NCBI GenBank assembly: GCA_028622995.1
Contig: JAJQJQ010000007.1
Span: 2,728,001-2,792,000, forward strand
Reading direction: 5' to 3'
DNA from: Panagrolaimus kolymaensis
Lineage: Eukaryota; Nematoda; Chromadorea; Rhabditida; Panagrolaimidae
DNA length: 64,000 nucleotides
Shown here: positions 11,141-24,140 of the stretch, piece after piece
Numbering within the stretch: position 1 is the first letter of the stretch
How the letters are laid out: each line of letters starts with the position of its first letter
Program-made: the position numbers and the translations under genes
Notes under the pieces: model-generated
Databases searched by the model: none
Told to the model about the DNA's origin: nothing
Seen by the model: only the letters and a program-made list of their open reading frames with translations

Positions 11141-11234
11141 AGTTTTAACTTTAAATTAAACTTTATTTTATTTTATCTTCGTTCTTACATAATATATTTT
11201 TACACTTAGTCAACAATTCAATAAATTACATATT

Positions 11235-12989
11235 TTATTTAAAACGTTTTTCTAAAATAACTGTAACTTTTTCGGGATTTTGAATGCTGTTTCCAATCAT
11301 TTTTAAATCTTCTTCAGTTTTAGAACATTTCCGAATAAAATATTTTTGTAAAATTTTAACTAATGCCATTTTTTCTTCTAAATATGCAAGTCGTTTTCCA
11401 ACGCATTCACGAGCTCCTCCACCGAAAGGATAATAAGACATTTGTTGAATGTGTGTAAAATCATAAAATCGTTCAGGTTTAAATTCATGCGCATTTTCAC
11501 CCCATATAGCTTTATCATAATGAAGGGTATAAAGGTCGAGAACAACACAAACATCTTTTTCAATTGGAATATTCGCTGATCCAAGGGTTGTTGGAATTTG
11601 GCATTCACGAGCTGCGGCACTAAAAAATTGTGATTGCGACTAGAATCAATGAGAAAAAAAGCTTACAATGCTGCGATGGGATAAAATCTTAATGCTTCTT
11701 TCATCACCATATCCGCGTATCGAAGGGAATTTAATTCTTCATAAGTTACTACTTTGCTTCCATCAGTTCCACAAATATCATCAATTTCTTCAATTAACTT
11801 CTCTTGAATTTTAGGATTTTTTGCAAGAAACCATGATGTCGTTGCTAAAGTATTTGCAGTTGTATCAAATCCAGCTAAAACAAATACAAAACATTCTCCA
11901 GTGACTTCTTCACTCGTCAACTTCTTTGAAACTTTCATATTTGTTTTTTGAAACGTTTCATCAACAACTGAATCATCTTCCGCATCGAGGAAAAGATCAA
12001 TAAAATCAATAGAAGCTTCATCTGCGGGATTTTTTAACTGAAAGTATGTGCTATTGTGGCATATGTTGAGTAATTTGAATCTCTTACTCTTTCCTCCTTG
12101 CGTTTTTCAACGGTGATATAAAGTTGATCAATAAAATCTTTCATTGGAATTTTTGTAAATGTTCCCAATGTGAACATAACTTTCCGCAAAATTGGTCCAA
12201 GTACAGGAAAAACATGAGCCAAATAATCGATTGGATTATTAGCAAATTTATAAATTACTTGCTTCACTAATTCTGTATTTGGATTATTAAATTGGCGAGA
12301 TTCTTTCTGTCCTAATGCTATTCGAGAAATGCTATCCATTGTGAATTCATGAAAATATGGATGAATGTTGAATGGTTTTCCATTTTCATAAGCTTTATCC
12401 AGAAATGAAAGAGTAATATTTGCACAATCTTCAACGGTTGGAAGGACCTAAAATTGAAAATTTAAGGTAGGTCAAAACAAGAAAGCAAACCTTTTTCAAA
12501 TTAGTGACAGTGAAACATTGATTGGCTGTAGTTCGAAGTCGTTTCCAACGAGAACCCTTTGCATTAAAAACATGAACTCTTGGTTCGGTGTCAACATTTC
12601 CAACAATAGGATTTAATTTTCGTCCATGAAAATATTCAAATTTCTTTACAAATACTTCATTAGCTATTTCAGGATCAGAGACAACCAAAACTTTTCTTTG
12701 ACCTTCATTATAACCAAAAACTGGGCCATATTGTTTTGTCCATTCACGAAATTTATAAATATTTGGATTATCTGGGGTAAAAACCAAAGAGGCTTGATTT
12801 TCAAATGAATTTGTTTTTAAATGGTAAGGCCCAGGAATTCCACGACGCTTCCAATAATATGAATCATAAACACATTTTCTTAAAAATACATCATTAGTCA
12901 TAGTGATCACCTTTTTAAAATCAAACTTACAAATAAAAGATGCCAAATGATGTTACGGCAATAACAAAAAGTGCAACTAATATGGCCAT
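11235..12989 (-). CDS. Cytochrome P450, CYP3-clan type
   Basis: A membrane-bound monooxygenase. A short first exon (12931-12989) encodes an N-terminal anchor, [20 protein letters not shown], and joins over a 52-nt intron to [11 protein letters not shown], the proline-rich hinge typical of CYP3-like proteins (CYP13/CYP25 in C. elegans). Further motifs are C-helix WKRLR, I-helix AGFDTTANT (oxygen activation), K-helix EALRFYP (ExxR), PERFYDF and the haem loop [14 protein letters not shown] with the cysteine ligand. The C terminus is complete. All hallmark residues are present, so it should be active. The substrate is unknown. It lies tail to tail with the acyl-CoA synthetase gene. Confidence 0.92.
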
Positions 12990-13513
12990 TATTATAAATA
13001 AAATAATTTTGTTTTGCTCGATCCAAAATCAATATTCTATTTTTATGAACACCACTTCATCATTCAAGAAAAATACCTGTTTCTTGATTGCCCTTTTATT
13101 TTTTGTTAGAAAACAACGCCTTCACTACAAGGTTCGTATCCATTTGAAAATATCATTGATAAAAAAAGGTATTCTGAGATTAGAACAATGTTTGTTTTTT
13201 GTTTTGCATGTGGTTTAGGGCCACCACATATTTTTATAGTTCTTTATCTTCAAAATAATTTCTATCAAACAAGGAATTTTCTTTAAAAAAAACACTTGAC
13301 GCTAATTGTTTTTAATCGGTATCAAAGAATTTAGTTTTTTTTACTTCTCTATCATGTACAAATTATATATTTGGATGATATAAAAAAATAACATTGCTTT
13401 GTAAGAATCAAGTTTCATTGGTACTCGTTTATATTAGAAAATTAAAATAATAATAAAATAAAAACAATGTCGAATCGATCAAAGGTAAGGTAGGAAACAC
13501 AAAAATACAAAAA

Positions 13514-15185
13514 TTAAACTGCGGAACTCGCTTTCGGTGCAGTGCCATATAAATTTTCGTTCGGAGCAGATGGAGTTCGTTCATTATTGAATCGTCGAGG
13601 AGTCGATGTATGGCTCCCTGCTTCGATGATGGGTCGAATAGGAGTTCGATTTTGAGCTTCTGCAATTGGAAGGGTTGCTTGATTATCAATGAAGTCAAGA
13701 TCGCTGGAATCATTTTGTCCAATGGATGATGGATATGGTTCTTGACGAGGTTGATATGAGGGATAAAGGGAAGAAGGGCCATATCCCGTTGACTAAAAAT
13801 TCAATAAACTAAAAAAAAATTAATTAACGCCTCACCTTATAGGTGCTTGGTGCGTGTTCAGATAAATTGTTTTTAAAATTTTCTCCTCTAAATCCTTTAA
13901 CTGTTGGTGGACTTGATTCAATACTCGAACCATATCGACCTTTAAAAATTCTCAATAATTCATTAACCAAATCATAAGTAACTCTGCCGCCAGCATGTTG
14001 ACGAATAAATTGAAGCAAAAGTACTCCATCAGGTCTCAAAAAGTCATGAACAAAACGACGGAATTCTTTACGCGAGAAATCATGGAACTAAAAAATAAAT
14101 ATTTCTTACCACACATGTGTTTTTTTAAAGGCTTACATTTCGATGAGATTTGTTGACATTCAAAAGAATGAAAGATGTCCGGAAATATGGAAGACAGAGA
14201 ATGAAAATATAATAAACAAAATTGAAAAGAGTCACAATTCCAACGAATAAAAGCCAACAATAAAGGAAGAGATAAAGCTTTTCGTTGATCATATTCATCA
14301 TTATTACACATTGGACAGTATAATTTTGAAGATTGGCAAGTTTTCGAACTTGGAAATCACACATAATTACTCGAGGAAAAATTTCTGATTCACGCCAAGT
14401 ATGACCTTGAGCAACTTCGACCAAAGTCTACAAAAAATAAATAAGTTTTTAGTTTAGAAAGAAAAGTTTTGCCATTTAAAAAAAGTTTAAAATCGAGTAA
14501 AGTAAACCATTAATTAACTTACTTCAAAACCCCAAGTTAAATAATCTCCACCAAGAAACTTATCAAGCATGATAAGTTGACCAAAACAGTTTAAAACATA
14601 AAGTAATTTAATGAGGAGATATAAAATGGTTGCATTCCATCCATTTCGATAAATGGATTTCTCATATCGAGGATTAAATTCATCTACGGTTTCGGTGATA
14701 TACATGGCCAAAGTCTCGACTTCCTTTTCACGTTCAGCTCCATGAGAACTTCGGCATTTTCGAACTTCATTTACAATTGCTCGAGGATTTACAGCTGTTT
14801 GTTTGTGAAGCATATTCCAAAGATAATTAGGAACATAAAAAGCTAAAGCTTGAAGAGCTAAAACAACTGGAACCCATCGATAATATGAAAGTTTATCGCC
14901 ACGAGATGAATGATCTTCTGGGACATCGTAATCATCCATGGGAACTCGATACATATTATTTATAAAACAATAGTCTTCGGCATATTTCTCCCACCCTCCT
15001 CTAAACTCTTGTGGTACGAAGCATTGAATAGGTGAACCAAAATATTGTTTAGCCGAAATCATAAAAGCAAAAAATGCTAATAATAATGAAGTTGCATAAT
15101 AATTCAACCAATCAACTGAATCAGCAACTGTTTGAAGTTTAACTATTCGATTGATATATGTGGTAAGAAATGGAATGCCTAACAT
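13514..15185 (-). CDS. Innexin (gap-junction channel subunit)
   Basis: Four exons, 14523-15185, 14137-14427, 13836-14087 and 13514-13792, give about 494 residues, within the family range. I chose the start MLGIPF at 15185 because the family begins shortly before the conserved LNYYAT segment. Four transmembrane segments are visible. The first ends before SAKQYFGSPIQC and the second lies in the signature YYRWVPVVLALQALAFYVP. The extracellular loops carry conserved cysteines (IQCFVPQEF and EDYCFINNMY). VQCVIMMNMINEKLY precedes the fourth segment. The C-terminal tail is Ser/Pro/Asn-rich, disordered and lacks known motifs. Innexins form hexameric hemichannels and gap junctions between cells. Which paralogue it is cannot be decided from the sequence alone. 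Confidence 0.95.
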
Positions 15186-15390
15186 GGCGATAAAAAGGTT
15201 TATGCCCGAAGGCGGTCGAAAATAATTACTCGAGAAAGCTAAAATCAAATAAAGTTGAACAAAAAAAAAGATACGAAATTAAACACGGAGTAAAAAAATA
15301 TAAATCAACGATTAAAATTAATTTTGTTCCTAAGAGTGTTAAAGCCATGGTGGTGTTTTAAAAAAATAAAGGGATGATGAAAGGGTAAAA

Positions 15391-18300
15391 TTATGAGATA
15401 AAGAAATACAGAAGAATATAAAGCAAATCAAGAAAATTATGAAATATGAAAGCCAAAGACTCTTTTGAGCGCTGATAAAAAAAAATATCCGGTGGAGTTG
15501 AAGCTATCGATGAAGGAGGTCGAGCATTGATTGCTTCTGCTTGAGTTGGTGGTGGAATATTTTCATCGTGTTCAAGAGCTTGAGAAGTTCTTGGACGACT
15601 CATACCTGTTGGTGGCTTCGATTGTTGTGCAGCCGCTGTTGGTGTCGTTGAATGTGGTGGCGAATTTGTTGTTGATTGTTGAGCGTTTTCTTCAATCACT
15701 GCTTGTGTTGGTGACAGTGGTGGTGGAGTTGCTATTGGATGGCCGGTAGCATCGGTTGCTTGTGGAGTCGAAGCTACACTTGGAGCTTGAGCTCTACTTC
15801 CCGCTGCCGAACGAAGGGATTGAGCCGTTTTAGGTGGATTTACACCATTTGCATATTGAGCACTTTGTGACGGAGCTCCTCCTTGAGATTGAGCAGTTTT
15901 TGGTGGACTTGGAAATTTGTTGGATTGAGCTGTTTTTGGTGGACTATGTGTTGTCACAGGTGTTGCTGGAACATGAATCGGTTCTGGCGCGGGAGTAGCA
16001 GGTGTTGGTGTGGCTGATGCATGTCCATTTTGATCGGGTGAATTTGCTTGTGAATTCAAAACAGGAACGACACCTAGTTCAATTGCTCGAGAAATGAGCT
16101 TTTTCATTCTTTCCAAAATTGTTGTGTCATCTTTTTCACCAGGAATCTATAAAATTTTCCATATTTTTTCTCTCTCTCGCAGATTACAAATTTACAAACC
16201 AAATGTAACAATCGTTGATCATCAAAATATTTTGCAGATGGTAACGTTTTTTGTTTAAATTCGCTTATTCTTCGATCCATAACGTCGGGTGCCAATCCTC
16301 GAGATTGCATATGCCGACGAAGGGTTTCTTCATCGTAATCAAGAATGAGTGCCATATTTATTGGACGAACCTTTAAATAATTTTCATTTAAAAAAATACT
16401 GTAATTAAAATAAAGTTACATTTCTTTCAAATTCTTCCACTTGTCTTGCTTCTCGTGGAAAACCTTCCAAAAAGTATGCTTTTGCATTTTGATATCTTGA
16501 CATTTCAGCTTTAACAATATCTTGAGCTAAATGGTTGGGAATTAATTCCCCTTTTTGATATTTTTCTGCTGCATCTTTCCATTCGGGGAAACGATCCTTG
16601 TATTTTGCAATGGCGGTTTTAACTAAATCTGGCATGCAAATATGTATAACACCTTGATCTTCCATGGCATCTCGAACTCGAGCTGCTATCCTCTAAAAAA
16701 TTGCGATCAAAGTTTTATAAAATTTTACATGGAAATTTAGGATTTCAACATACGGTTTTTCCTCCTCCTGGTCCTCCTTAAATGGTTAATTAATTAAGGA
16801 TTTAGCAAAAAAAGGAGCAAACCTATGAAAAGAATAATTGGAACATCGGAAGGAATTCTAGCAACATCCGCTGCTTTAGTCACCGATGGAACACGTTGAT
16901 GGCCAGCTGATGGCATTTCGTGTCCTTGTGGATTACTTGAGGCACTTTTTGCACTACTTGCCCTATGAAAATAATAAAACTGTACATTTTTGAGCTGTTT
17001 TTTGCTACTTTATCACAAAAAAATATGGGTTAATACAAAAAGAGGTATGTAAAACAAAGAGTAAAAAAGGAGAAGCAAAGAAAAGGGGTTGAAAAAAGTT
17101 ATTTAAAATATGATTAGCAGCTAACAGAGTGCATTACAGGTGCTGAAGATGCTTCAAGAGAAGTAGTTCTGAAATAAAAGCAAACTCTCCAAAAGACAAA
17201 GAAGCTATTTGAAAGAAAAAAAGCAAAGCAAAAAGGGATTTTTGAGGAATGGTTTAAAAAAACTTACTTTGAACTTCCGTCACGTTTGGAATGAACGGAA
17301 GTTTTTGATGGTTCACGCTTGACTTTCTTTGTTGATGGTTTTTTGCTTGCTCCACCAGCTAAAATTACGAAACATTCAATAGATAAAAAAAGCTATGGAG
17401 ATATTTTTCCCATGCAATCCACTTTTAGCACTTACGTTTCCATGTTGGAACTTCTAATTGCATTTTAACTTTACTCATAATTTGATGATAAATAAATATT
17501 ATAACACTTTAAAGCGATCAAAACAAAATTTATTTTCAAAAAAATTTTTAAATGTAAAGAATTGACAGCTTTTATATGTACATAGATGGCAAGAAAAAAC
17601 CTGGTGAAAGATGAAAAGTGGAATAAAAGCACGCCAATTTTGAATCGAAGAAAATGGCCTCTCTCTTTTCCGGTTAAAAAAAGTAAAAAAAGAGCCGAAA
17701 AACATTATTTTTTTTCAAGCAATTTTCAAGAAAAAAGAACATGTTGTTACAATATCGAAGAAAGCATAACAAACAATATTTATATAAGAACGCTTAAATT
17801 TTATGTATTTATGAAATAGTACTAGCGGTGGTTTTTTTAAAAGTAAAGGATTAAGCTTTATTGAAAATTTTATAACGTATTTTGAACTTTAACGCATAAA
17901 GAAAAGTTTCGTAAACAAGGGCATTGTTATGACAAGGTTAAGGCTAAAGATTGCAATGACAAAGCCTTTTTTGGATCCAGGAAATTGTTTCGGATAGGGG
18001 AAAAAAATACTAAAATGGAATTCAAAAAATGTTTAAAAATGATGGCATAATTCAGAAAGAAACCACATCCTAAATTCCCGCTAATAATAAACATTGCTGA
18101 CTTACCTCCAGAAGGTTCTAGAATGGGAGGACCGTTTTCTGTATCAATAAAAGTATCCCACTTTACATCCAAATCGGGATTACTTCGAATTTTAGCGATT
18201 GCGGCTTCCAAAAAATCAAGTGGATCTTCGGGTTTGTTGTAAATCAAACCGGTCATCAAACCCTGAAATTCGATGGCTATACTTCCAAACAAAAATATAC

Positions 18301-18763
18301 CAACAAAGCAAAAAAGGAACCAAAAGTTGGAAGAAAAAGAAACCAAGAATAAAAATAAAAAGTTCTTCCACTTGTTCAAAAGTCGAAAAAAAGAAAGAAA
18401 AAAAGACTTTCAGGAAGCTTCTTTTTGCAGGAGAAAAGCAATTATCTTTAACTTCAATTTTGGATGGCAGGTGAGTGAAGGCAGAAATGCGGAAAGAACA
18501 ACAATCAAAAAACGGCTCCATTTATTTTTATAGAACTCAGTAGCTTGCAAAAGGTTATGTGGGCGATGAACTTTTGTCTTTTTAGAAACAGATTTTAGCT
18601 AATTTTCTGTTTCTGCTGTAAAGTTACTATCCAAAAAACGAATCCTTTTACTTAATAAAAAAAATGATTTAGATGGTCTAAAACACAAAATTCAAGGAAA
18701 ACTTACTTCAAAAAGTTGAGGAATTGAATGATCCTGTAAATATCTTTTGCCTTCCGCCCCCAT
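15391..18763 (-). CDS. Adenylate kinase 5-like protein with long disordered tail
   Basis: The first exon, 18707-18763 (MGAEGKRYLQDHSIPQLFE), and the second, 18106-18262 (LMTGLIYNKPEDPLDFLE ... VKWDTF), match the N-terminal docking-like domain of vertebrate AK5. The kinase core follows: P-loop GGPGGGKT (about 16750-16775), FLEGFPREARQ (NMP-binding arginine) and a LID segment RGLAPDVMDRR. Adenylate kinases exchange phosphate between AMP and ATP. The P-loop differs from the usual GGPGSGKGT. After ERMKKLISRAIELG the protein runs into about 200 residues of Pro/Ala/Ser/Thr-rich sequence with PPKTAQS three times. The last residues before the stop at 15391 are hydrophobic and may be intron read-through, so the true C terminus is uncertain. 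A second possible first exon is at 17478. Splicing between 16980 and 17290 is unsure. Confidence 0.82.
17440..17478 (-). CDS. Alternative first exon of the adenylate kinase 5-like gene
   Basis: The ATG at 17478 opens MSKVKMQLEVPTWK and ends at a GTAAGT donor. It would splice in phase 1 to the same exon (about 17280-17360, GGASKKPSTKKVKREPS) that the long form reaches from 18106. This would give a short isoform without the N-terminal AK5 domain. It rests on matching splice phase and a plausible start only. Confidence 0.45.
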
Positions 18764-20453
18764 TTTTTTGCCGCTTTTTTAAAAGCAATAAACTTTTAAA
18801 ACTTTGCCTCAGCTGATTTAATTTTTTCTTCCAAAATTTTATTATCTAAAAAATTATTACTTTACATGTACATAGGGGAAAATATTGCGTCGGCATTAAA
18901 AAAACTAAGAAGAAAAAATGTGACAGAATTAAGGAATTATTTATTTTTTATTAACACGCAAAATTTATGGATTTAAAATTTAAAAAAGACCACGCGAGAA
19001 TTTTTTTAAAAGAAATTAACGCTGTTTGAAAGTAAGATAGCTTCATTTAAATTTTAAAGGGTATAAAAATTTTCGAAGCTGTTGGATAACTAATAAAAAT
19101 GTTTTATGAAATGATTAGACTTTACAGACAATTTAAAGGCAACTACAGCACATCGGTAGCAATGTAAATAAAGAAAATCTGTTGGCTACTTTTTGGAAGT
19201 TTAATTTTTAATAAAGTCAAGAAAATTCTAGCTTTCTTACATACGTTAAACCTATTTCCTTTAAACAACGACTCGAATATTCAAATGATCTAAAATATTT
19301 CATGAAGGCAACAAAAATTTGTATTTTTTATTTAAACAAAAAAACTCCTCAAAAATAAAACCGCTTTTTTTACGTCAAAACAGAATTTATCAAGCAAAAA
19401 AGAAAAATTATATACAATCCTAAATCTAAGAACACCTTTGCTATTAAACTAAAACCATTTTATAAAAGCAAACATTTGTACATAAATAAAAACATAGACT
19501 TCAGCCACATTTGCAGCCTGTTGATTCAATGGTTCATTCATCCATTAAATAATCAGTAGCTTAAGTTTACGCTATTTTAAATCCTTCAATCTTTTTCCTC
19601 CTTTCTAAATTTTAACCGGAAACGACTTTGTTTAACGGAAACTAAAGGTTTCCAAAAGCAAGCAGCAAAGAAAGGGAGCCGCTGCCGCTATTGGCTGCAT
19701 CACCCTATGGAAAGATAGATTAGAAGCTTTTTGTTGCGCAGTCTTAAAAAAATAACTTTATTTCTTTCATTTTTTGCTTGCTTTTAACGTCTCCCTGACA
19801 ACCTTTTAAGTGTTAACTTACTGCAGTTATTTTATCCACCATTGGAGAAGCACGTAAAAAAATAAATAATTGAAATAACTGATATAAGGAAGCAAGAAGC
19901 ATTTTTTCTTTTTGTCGCTGAAAATTCAATAGTGTTTTTTATTAAAGTCACAGATAAGAAGCTTTCGAACGGAGTCATTCATGTAAATTAAAGCCAAAGA
20001 AAAGGGCTTTAATGAAAATTGAAACTTGAGTAATTTGATGGAATGGCGCCAAGAGATAATGGTTTTCAAACAAATGCCGTTGAATGCATGCGTCTGCTGA
20101 TACAACTTAAAACAACAAACGTAAAAAAATATTTTAGCAAAATCATTTATTTCAATGATTCGTTATTTAACCCACTTCTTGTAAATCAAACTTAGACTAA
20201 AGTACCGACACTACTACAAAGATTCGCTTCACAAAGAAATTATTTATTTACGCAAAAATTACAAGAACAATTTACAGCAAAAAAACCAATTAAAGGAATA
20301 CGGGAGAAAATAAGATACAATATACCAGTCAGGAGGATAGAATAAAAACCTTTTTACAAAGCAAGGAAACAAATAAATAAAGGATAATTATAAAAGGACT
20401 GGAGCTTCAAATAAGAATAGACAGAATAAACTCCTTTGGTTGACTGAAATTAT
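18764..20453. other. Long AT-rich intergenic stretch
   Basis: It lies between the start of the adenylate kinase gene and the stop of the TPD52-like gene, both on the minus strand. It contains runs of A and T, no ORF with recognisable similarity and no structured repeat that I could see. It probably holds the kinase promoter and the TPD52 3' UTR. Confidence 0.4.
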
Positions 20454-21131
20454 TTAAGATAAAGGAGCAGAAGGATTTTCAGCATTTGGTGTTTGAGTTT
20501 GAGTTGGAGGACGTGCAGCGCCAGCGAGCTGATCAATTGAGGTAGAAGCTGCCATTTTAGCTGAATTGAAAGCAGAACCAAGCTTTGATTCAAATGATTT
20601 GAACAAAGAAGAATTGCGTATATCACCAAGTTTATTTGCAACGGTATCTGCGGTTCCAGCAACAACTTCACTTGTCTTTTGATAACTAAAAACAAAATAT
20701 GCGAGTTTATATAAAACTTTTAAAAGAAACATACGCTTGAGAATCTTTTACAGATTTAAGTCCTTGATTGAATTCTTCAGTAATTTCAGAAAGAGGAGAG
20801 ATGCCGAGTTTACGTTTGAGCATAGCAACGTGCTTTTGACGAGCAACAAGAACTTGACGAAGCGTGTTGATTTCATCTTCTGTCTAAAATTTTGAACATG
20901 AATATATGAAATATGAATGGATCATGTGAATGAATGGTGACAATTAAGTATTTAACCAAATTCAACGGTCAAAAAGCTAACCTTCTTCAATTCTTCACGA
21001 ATAACTTCTTTTTCAGCTTCAGAAAGTTCAACACCATTATGAAATTCATCGCCAGCTAAAAAAAGGATATTTAATATTAGTTAACAAAAAGAAAGTAAAA
21101 GAAACGAACATTCAAGACCAGGAGTTGCCAT
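20454..21131 (-). CDS. Tumour protein D52 (TPD52) family protein
   Basis: The start MATPGLE at 21131 splices with a GTTCG donor to SGDEFHNGVELSEAEKEV. This leads into the family coiled coil (EEDEINT-like: TEDEINTLRQVLVARQKH), then MLKRKLGISPLSEI, the conserved KRKLG signature. After QAYQKTSE comes VANKLGDIRNSSLFKSFE, matching the vertebrate KKLEDVKNSPTFKSFE block. The C terminus is a short Pro/Thr/Gln-rich tail ending APLS. TPD52 proteins are small coiled-coil adaptors linked to membrane trafficking; they dimerise and bind SNARE-associated and MAL2 partners. Size (roughly 180 residues) and domain order are normal for the family. Confidence 0.92.
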
Positions 21132-23292
21132 GTTGGATAAAGTTTGTGTAAATTATCTAGAAAATTTCATTAAATATCCAACAAAAAAGATAAGTTATTA
21201 ACATCAAAAAGCACGCAAATGAGTAAATAATATATATAATTGTTGCCATTCATTAAAGGGCCAAAGCAACACGCATTTTATGACAAAATCGATACACATA
21301 AAAGGAAAAATTGAGACAGAAGAAACAACAAAAAAGAATGGAGCTTGAGAATGAAAATAATGCGCAGTATTTTTTGTCAAAATTGGCCTCATCGACGAGA
21401 ACGTTGGAAACAAAAAAAAATGAGATGAGACTTGAGCTTTCAAATACAACAAAAAGCCAAGAAAAAAGGAGAGAGAAAGCGTGGAAAAGCTTGTTGGTGG
21501 TGTAAAAGGAAAGCAGCTTAAAAAAAGTCAAGCTTGTCATTCAACTTTCTTCTTCTTATATTTTTTGTTCACGAAAAAAAAGCTTTGCCATCCAAATGAT
21601 GCGGCAATTGACGCTAAAGGAAACTTATTTAAAAAAACTTTAAAACAAAAAAAGGAGCAACACATATCTTTTGGGAATATAAAAACCTTTGAAAAGAGTT
21701 CCTTTTCAATGGGACAAAAAAAGTTAAACAACATGCAAGAATCAATCGATATTCTAACTTTATCTTTTAATGAAATCGTCATTGAAATAAAGGAGAAATT
21801 CATTAATAAATGATATATATTTATAACCCTCAAAAACACGAAAAGAATAATACGGAATCTAAATGGCAAAGAAAAAACAGGGAAGCGTCTTTTCTAAAAG
21901 ACTTAATTCAATAAACAAATTTGTTTAAAAGACAAAGTAATGAGGAAAACATAGAAGCAGCTCTTTACAATTATGAATCTTTAAAATTACTATATTGGGA
22001 TATCTTAATTATTGCAACAATTAAAACCTTCTAAATCACGCGACGGAGCCAACATCAAAGGAAAAAAAAAATCAATGCATGTGCAAGAAGCAAAAAAAGA
22101 GATTTCACAAACAATTCTCACAATTTTTATTGTACACCGAAAAAAAACTAAATAAACGTATTAAAAAAAGACACAACTTCGTCGTTTGAACTAAAGTAGG
22201 GAGAAAGAGAGAGAAGTCAGCTGATTTGAGCATGAAACACCTCAACAAACATTCAAAGCGAGAAAAAAAAACAACAGAAAAGTGTTCTAAAAAGTCATGT
22301 TGCAAAAAAAAAATAAGAAGAGTCTTTGATGGGGAATGATAAATCAAACCTCTGAAAAAAAAATAAACAAATACAACCATGCAAAAGCTCCATACCCACA
22401 GGGGATGAGACCAAGTTGACATTAAAGCAAACAAGCTTTGTTTGATAATGATGACGGAATATTTCCTTATGCTTGCTTGACTTTTATTTACTTTCAGCTG
22501 TTTTCATACACACACCCAAATATAGGCTTAAGAAAATTGAATTTGACATAAATGAAAGAAAAAAAGAAGGAAGAAAAAAAAAATTAAATGTTGGAAATTA
22601 AAACGAGCTTTCTACTAAAAAAAATTGTACATACACATTTGTTGTTGACCTTGAGGGAAGAAGATAAATGAAATATTTAGATAGATGCGTTCAAAAAAAG
22701 GAAGATAAAAATCAACAAATTTTTCGAAGCAAAAAATGAGAGTAAAACTTTAGTAAAATCATTTTTATTCATTCAGCTTTTTTACACGGAGAATAAAAAG
22801 TTGTGTTTCAAAATATGTACACTAACTGACTCATAATAAAAAAGTCAACAATAAAAACGTTGACTAAATTTAAAATTTAAAAAAAGCTAAAGGAAAAGAG
22901 TGACGTAACTCTAAAAGTTGGAAGTTCAAACAAATAAATAAAATGTAATATAGAAAAAAGGAGGCAACTTTAACTACGATAGTTATTGCGAAAGATACAC
23001 ATCATATTAGAATATTTTAAAATTGAAGATTGTGTCAAACCAAAACAACTTTAGTAAAAGATGCAGGTAATTTGGAGTTGCAAAGTTTTTCCCATGCTAT
23101 TCATTATTTTTGTGGATCGCACACGCAAAAGCTTTTTTCACTCGCGCTTTACCATTTTTTTTTTTTTGCCTGTTGCTGCTGAACTTTTTTTGCCATTCTT
23201 TCTGATTTTAACGGCTTTTTTTATCAACAGCTTTTCTTCGTTTGATTTCCAGATTAACCTGCTCGTGTATCATTATTTACCTGCTACTAACA
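21132..23292. other. 2.2 kb AT-rich intergenic region
   Basis: It separates the divergently transcribed TPD52-like gene (-) and the uncharacterised gene at 23293 (+). The many short frames are lysine- or phenylalanine-rich translations of A/T runs and show no conserved motif. No repeat family or RNA gene was recognised. Confidence 0.45.
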
Positions 23293-24140
23293 ATGGACTC
23301 CTCTCCTCCTCGTCGCCGATTCACTGGAGCTGCAGCTGTTTTGAAATTGAAGAAACAAGAAGAATCACAACTTCAAAAACAACAACGTCAAGAACTAAAC
23401 ACTTCAATGTCCTCAAATGAAGAAAATATCTTTACTCCACCTCAAGCTGCTAAAAGATTATCGTTTTCAACTCCTAATCAATATGACTCTTATTCAACTG
23501 GAACATCGGTGAGTTACTTTTACGTATGAATGGATTAATTTTTCTTATTTTTAGGCAATTGTCTTTATGGATAATTGTGAAAATGGTGATCCCGATGTTC
23601 CAAAAGCAACTTATCGGAAGACGCCTCATCCTAAAGTTTGTGCATCAGCATTTGGTGAGCCTTTGTTTTGTAGTACCAACAGTAAGAGATGCTTTTCAAA
23701 GAAATTGCGTCTCTAAAAGTGTTTAAAGACTGCTCATGGATTTTACATATGTGTATGGCTAACCTTCTTTATTTTAGTCACATATGCTTCTGATGGTACT
23801 CCACAAAAATTTTTGGAAGAGGTTGATGAAAGCTTAGAAGATGTTCAAAAAAAGGTTCAACAAATTCTTCGTCACAATACTTCTTGTCAATCGATTACCC
23901 TTGCTCTTCATCAGTAAGTTCGATGTTTTCTCTTTTATTATGGTTACATACTTTACATATTTTTTTAGATTTCACAACGTTGATATTTGGAAAGCCATGA
24001 AAAGCTGTAACATTGCGACTCCAATGGAATTTTACAAGCACTTGGGATTTAATGTTGACAACAATGAATGCTTAAGTCTTCTTGCTGATGGTTCTATGAA
24101 TGCTGGACTTGGATCTAATAACAACCAGAAAGGCCACTAA
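23293..24140 (+). CDS. Uncharacterised nematode protein of about 190 residues
   Basis: Four exons are readable: 23293-23508, about 23555-23655, about 23778-23912 and about 23970-24140. The product starts MDSSPPRRRFTGAAAVLKLK, has a Gln/Glu/Lys-rich stretch that could be coiled coil, then FTPPQAAKRLSFSTP (proline-directed S/T sites and a possible KRLSF-type docking motif), YRKTPHPKV, and a helical C-terminal part with FHNVDIWKAMKSCN and MEFYKHLGFNV. There is no signal peptide or membrane segment. I do not recognise the family. The S/T-P and RxL-like motifs would suit a CDK substrate, but that is speculation. A polyadenylation signal follows at 24266. Confidence 0.65.

Noticed and set aside
11140..15391. 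Operon of P450, innexin and adenylate kinase genes
   Set aside because: All on one strand, but gaps of about 200-500 bp with no trans-splice site pattern that I could establish; functions unrelated.
17130..17180. Cassette exon in the adenylate kinase gene (TTSLEASSAP)
   Set aside because: Good acceptor and donor, but 31 or 43 nt long and the outgoing phase does not match the next exon. Direct joining of GSSK to ASSAK keeps frame instead.
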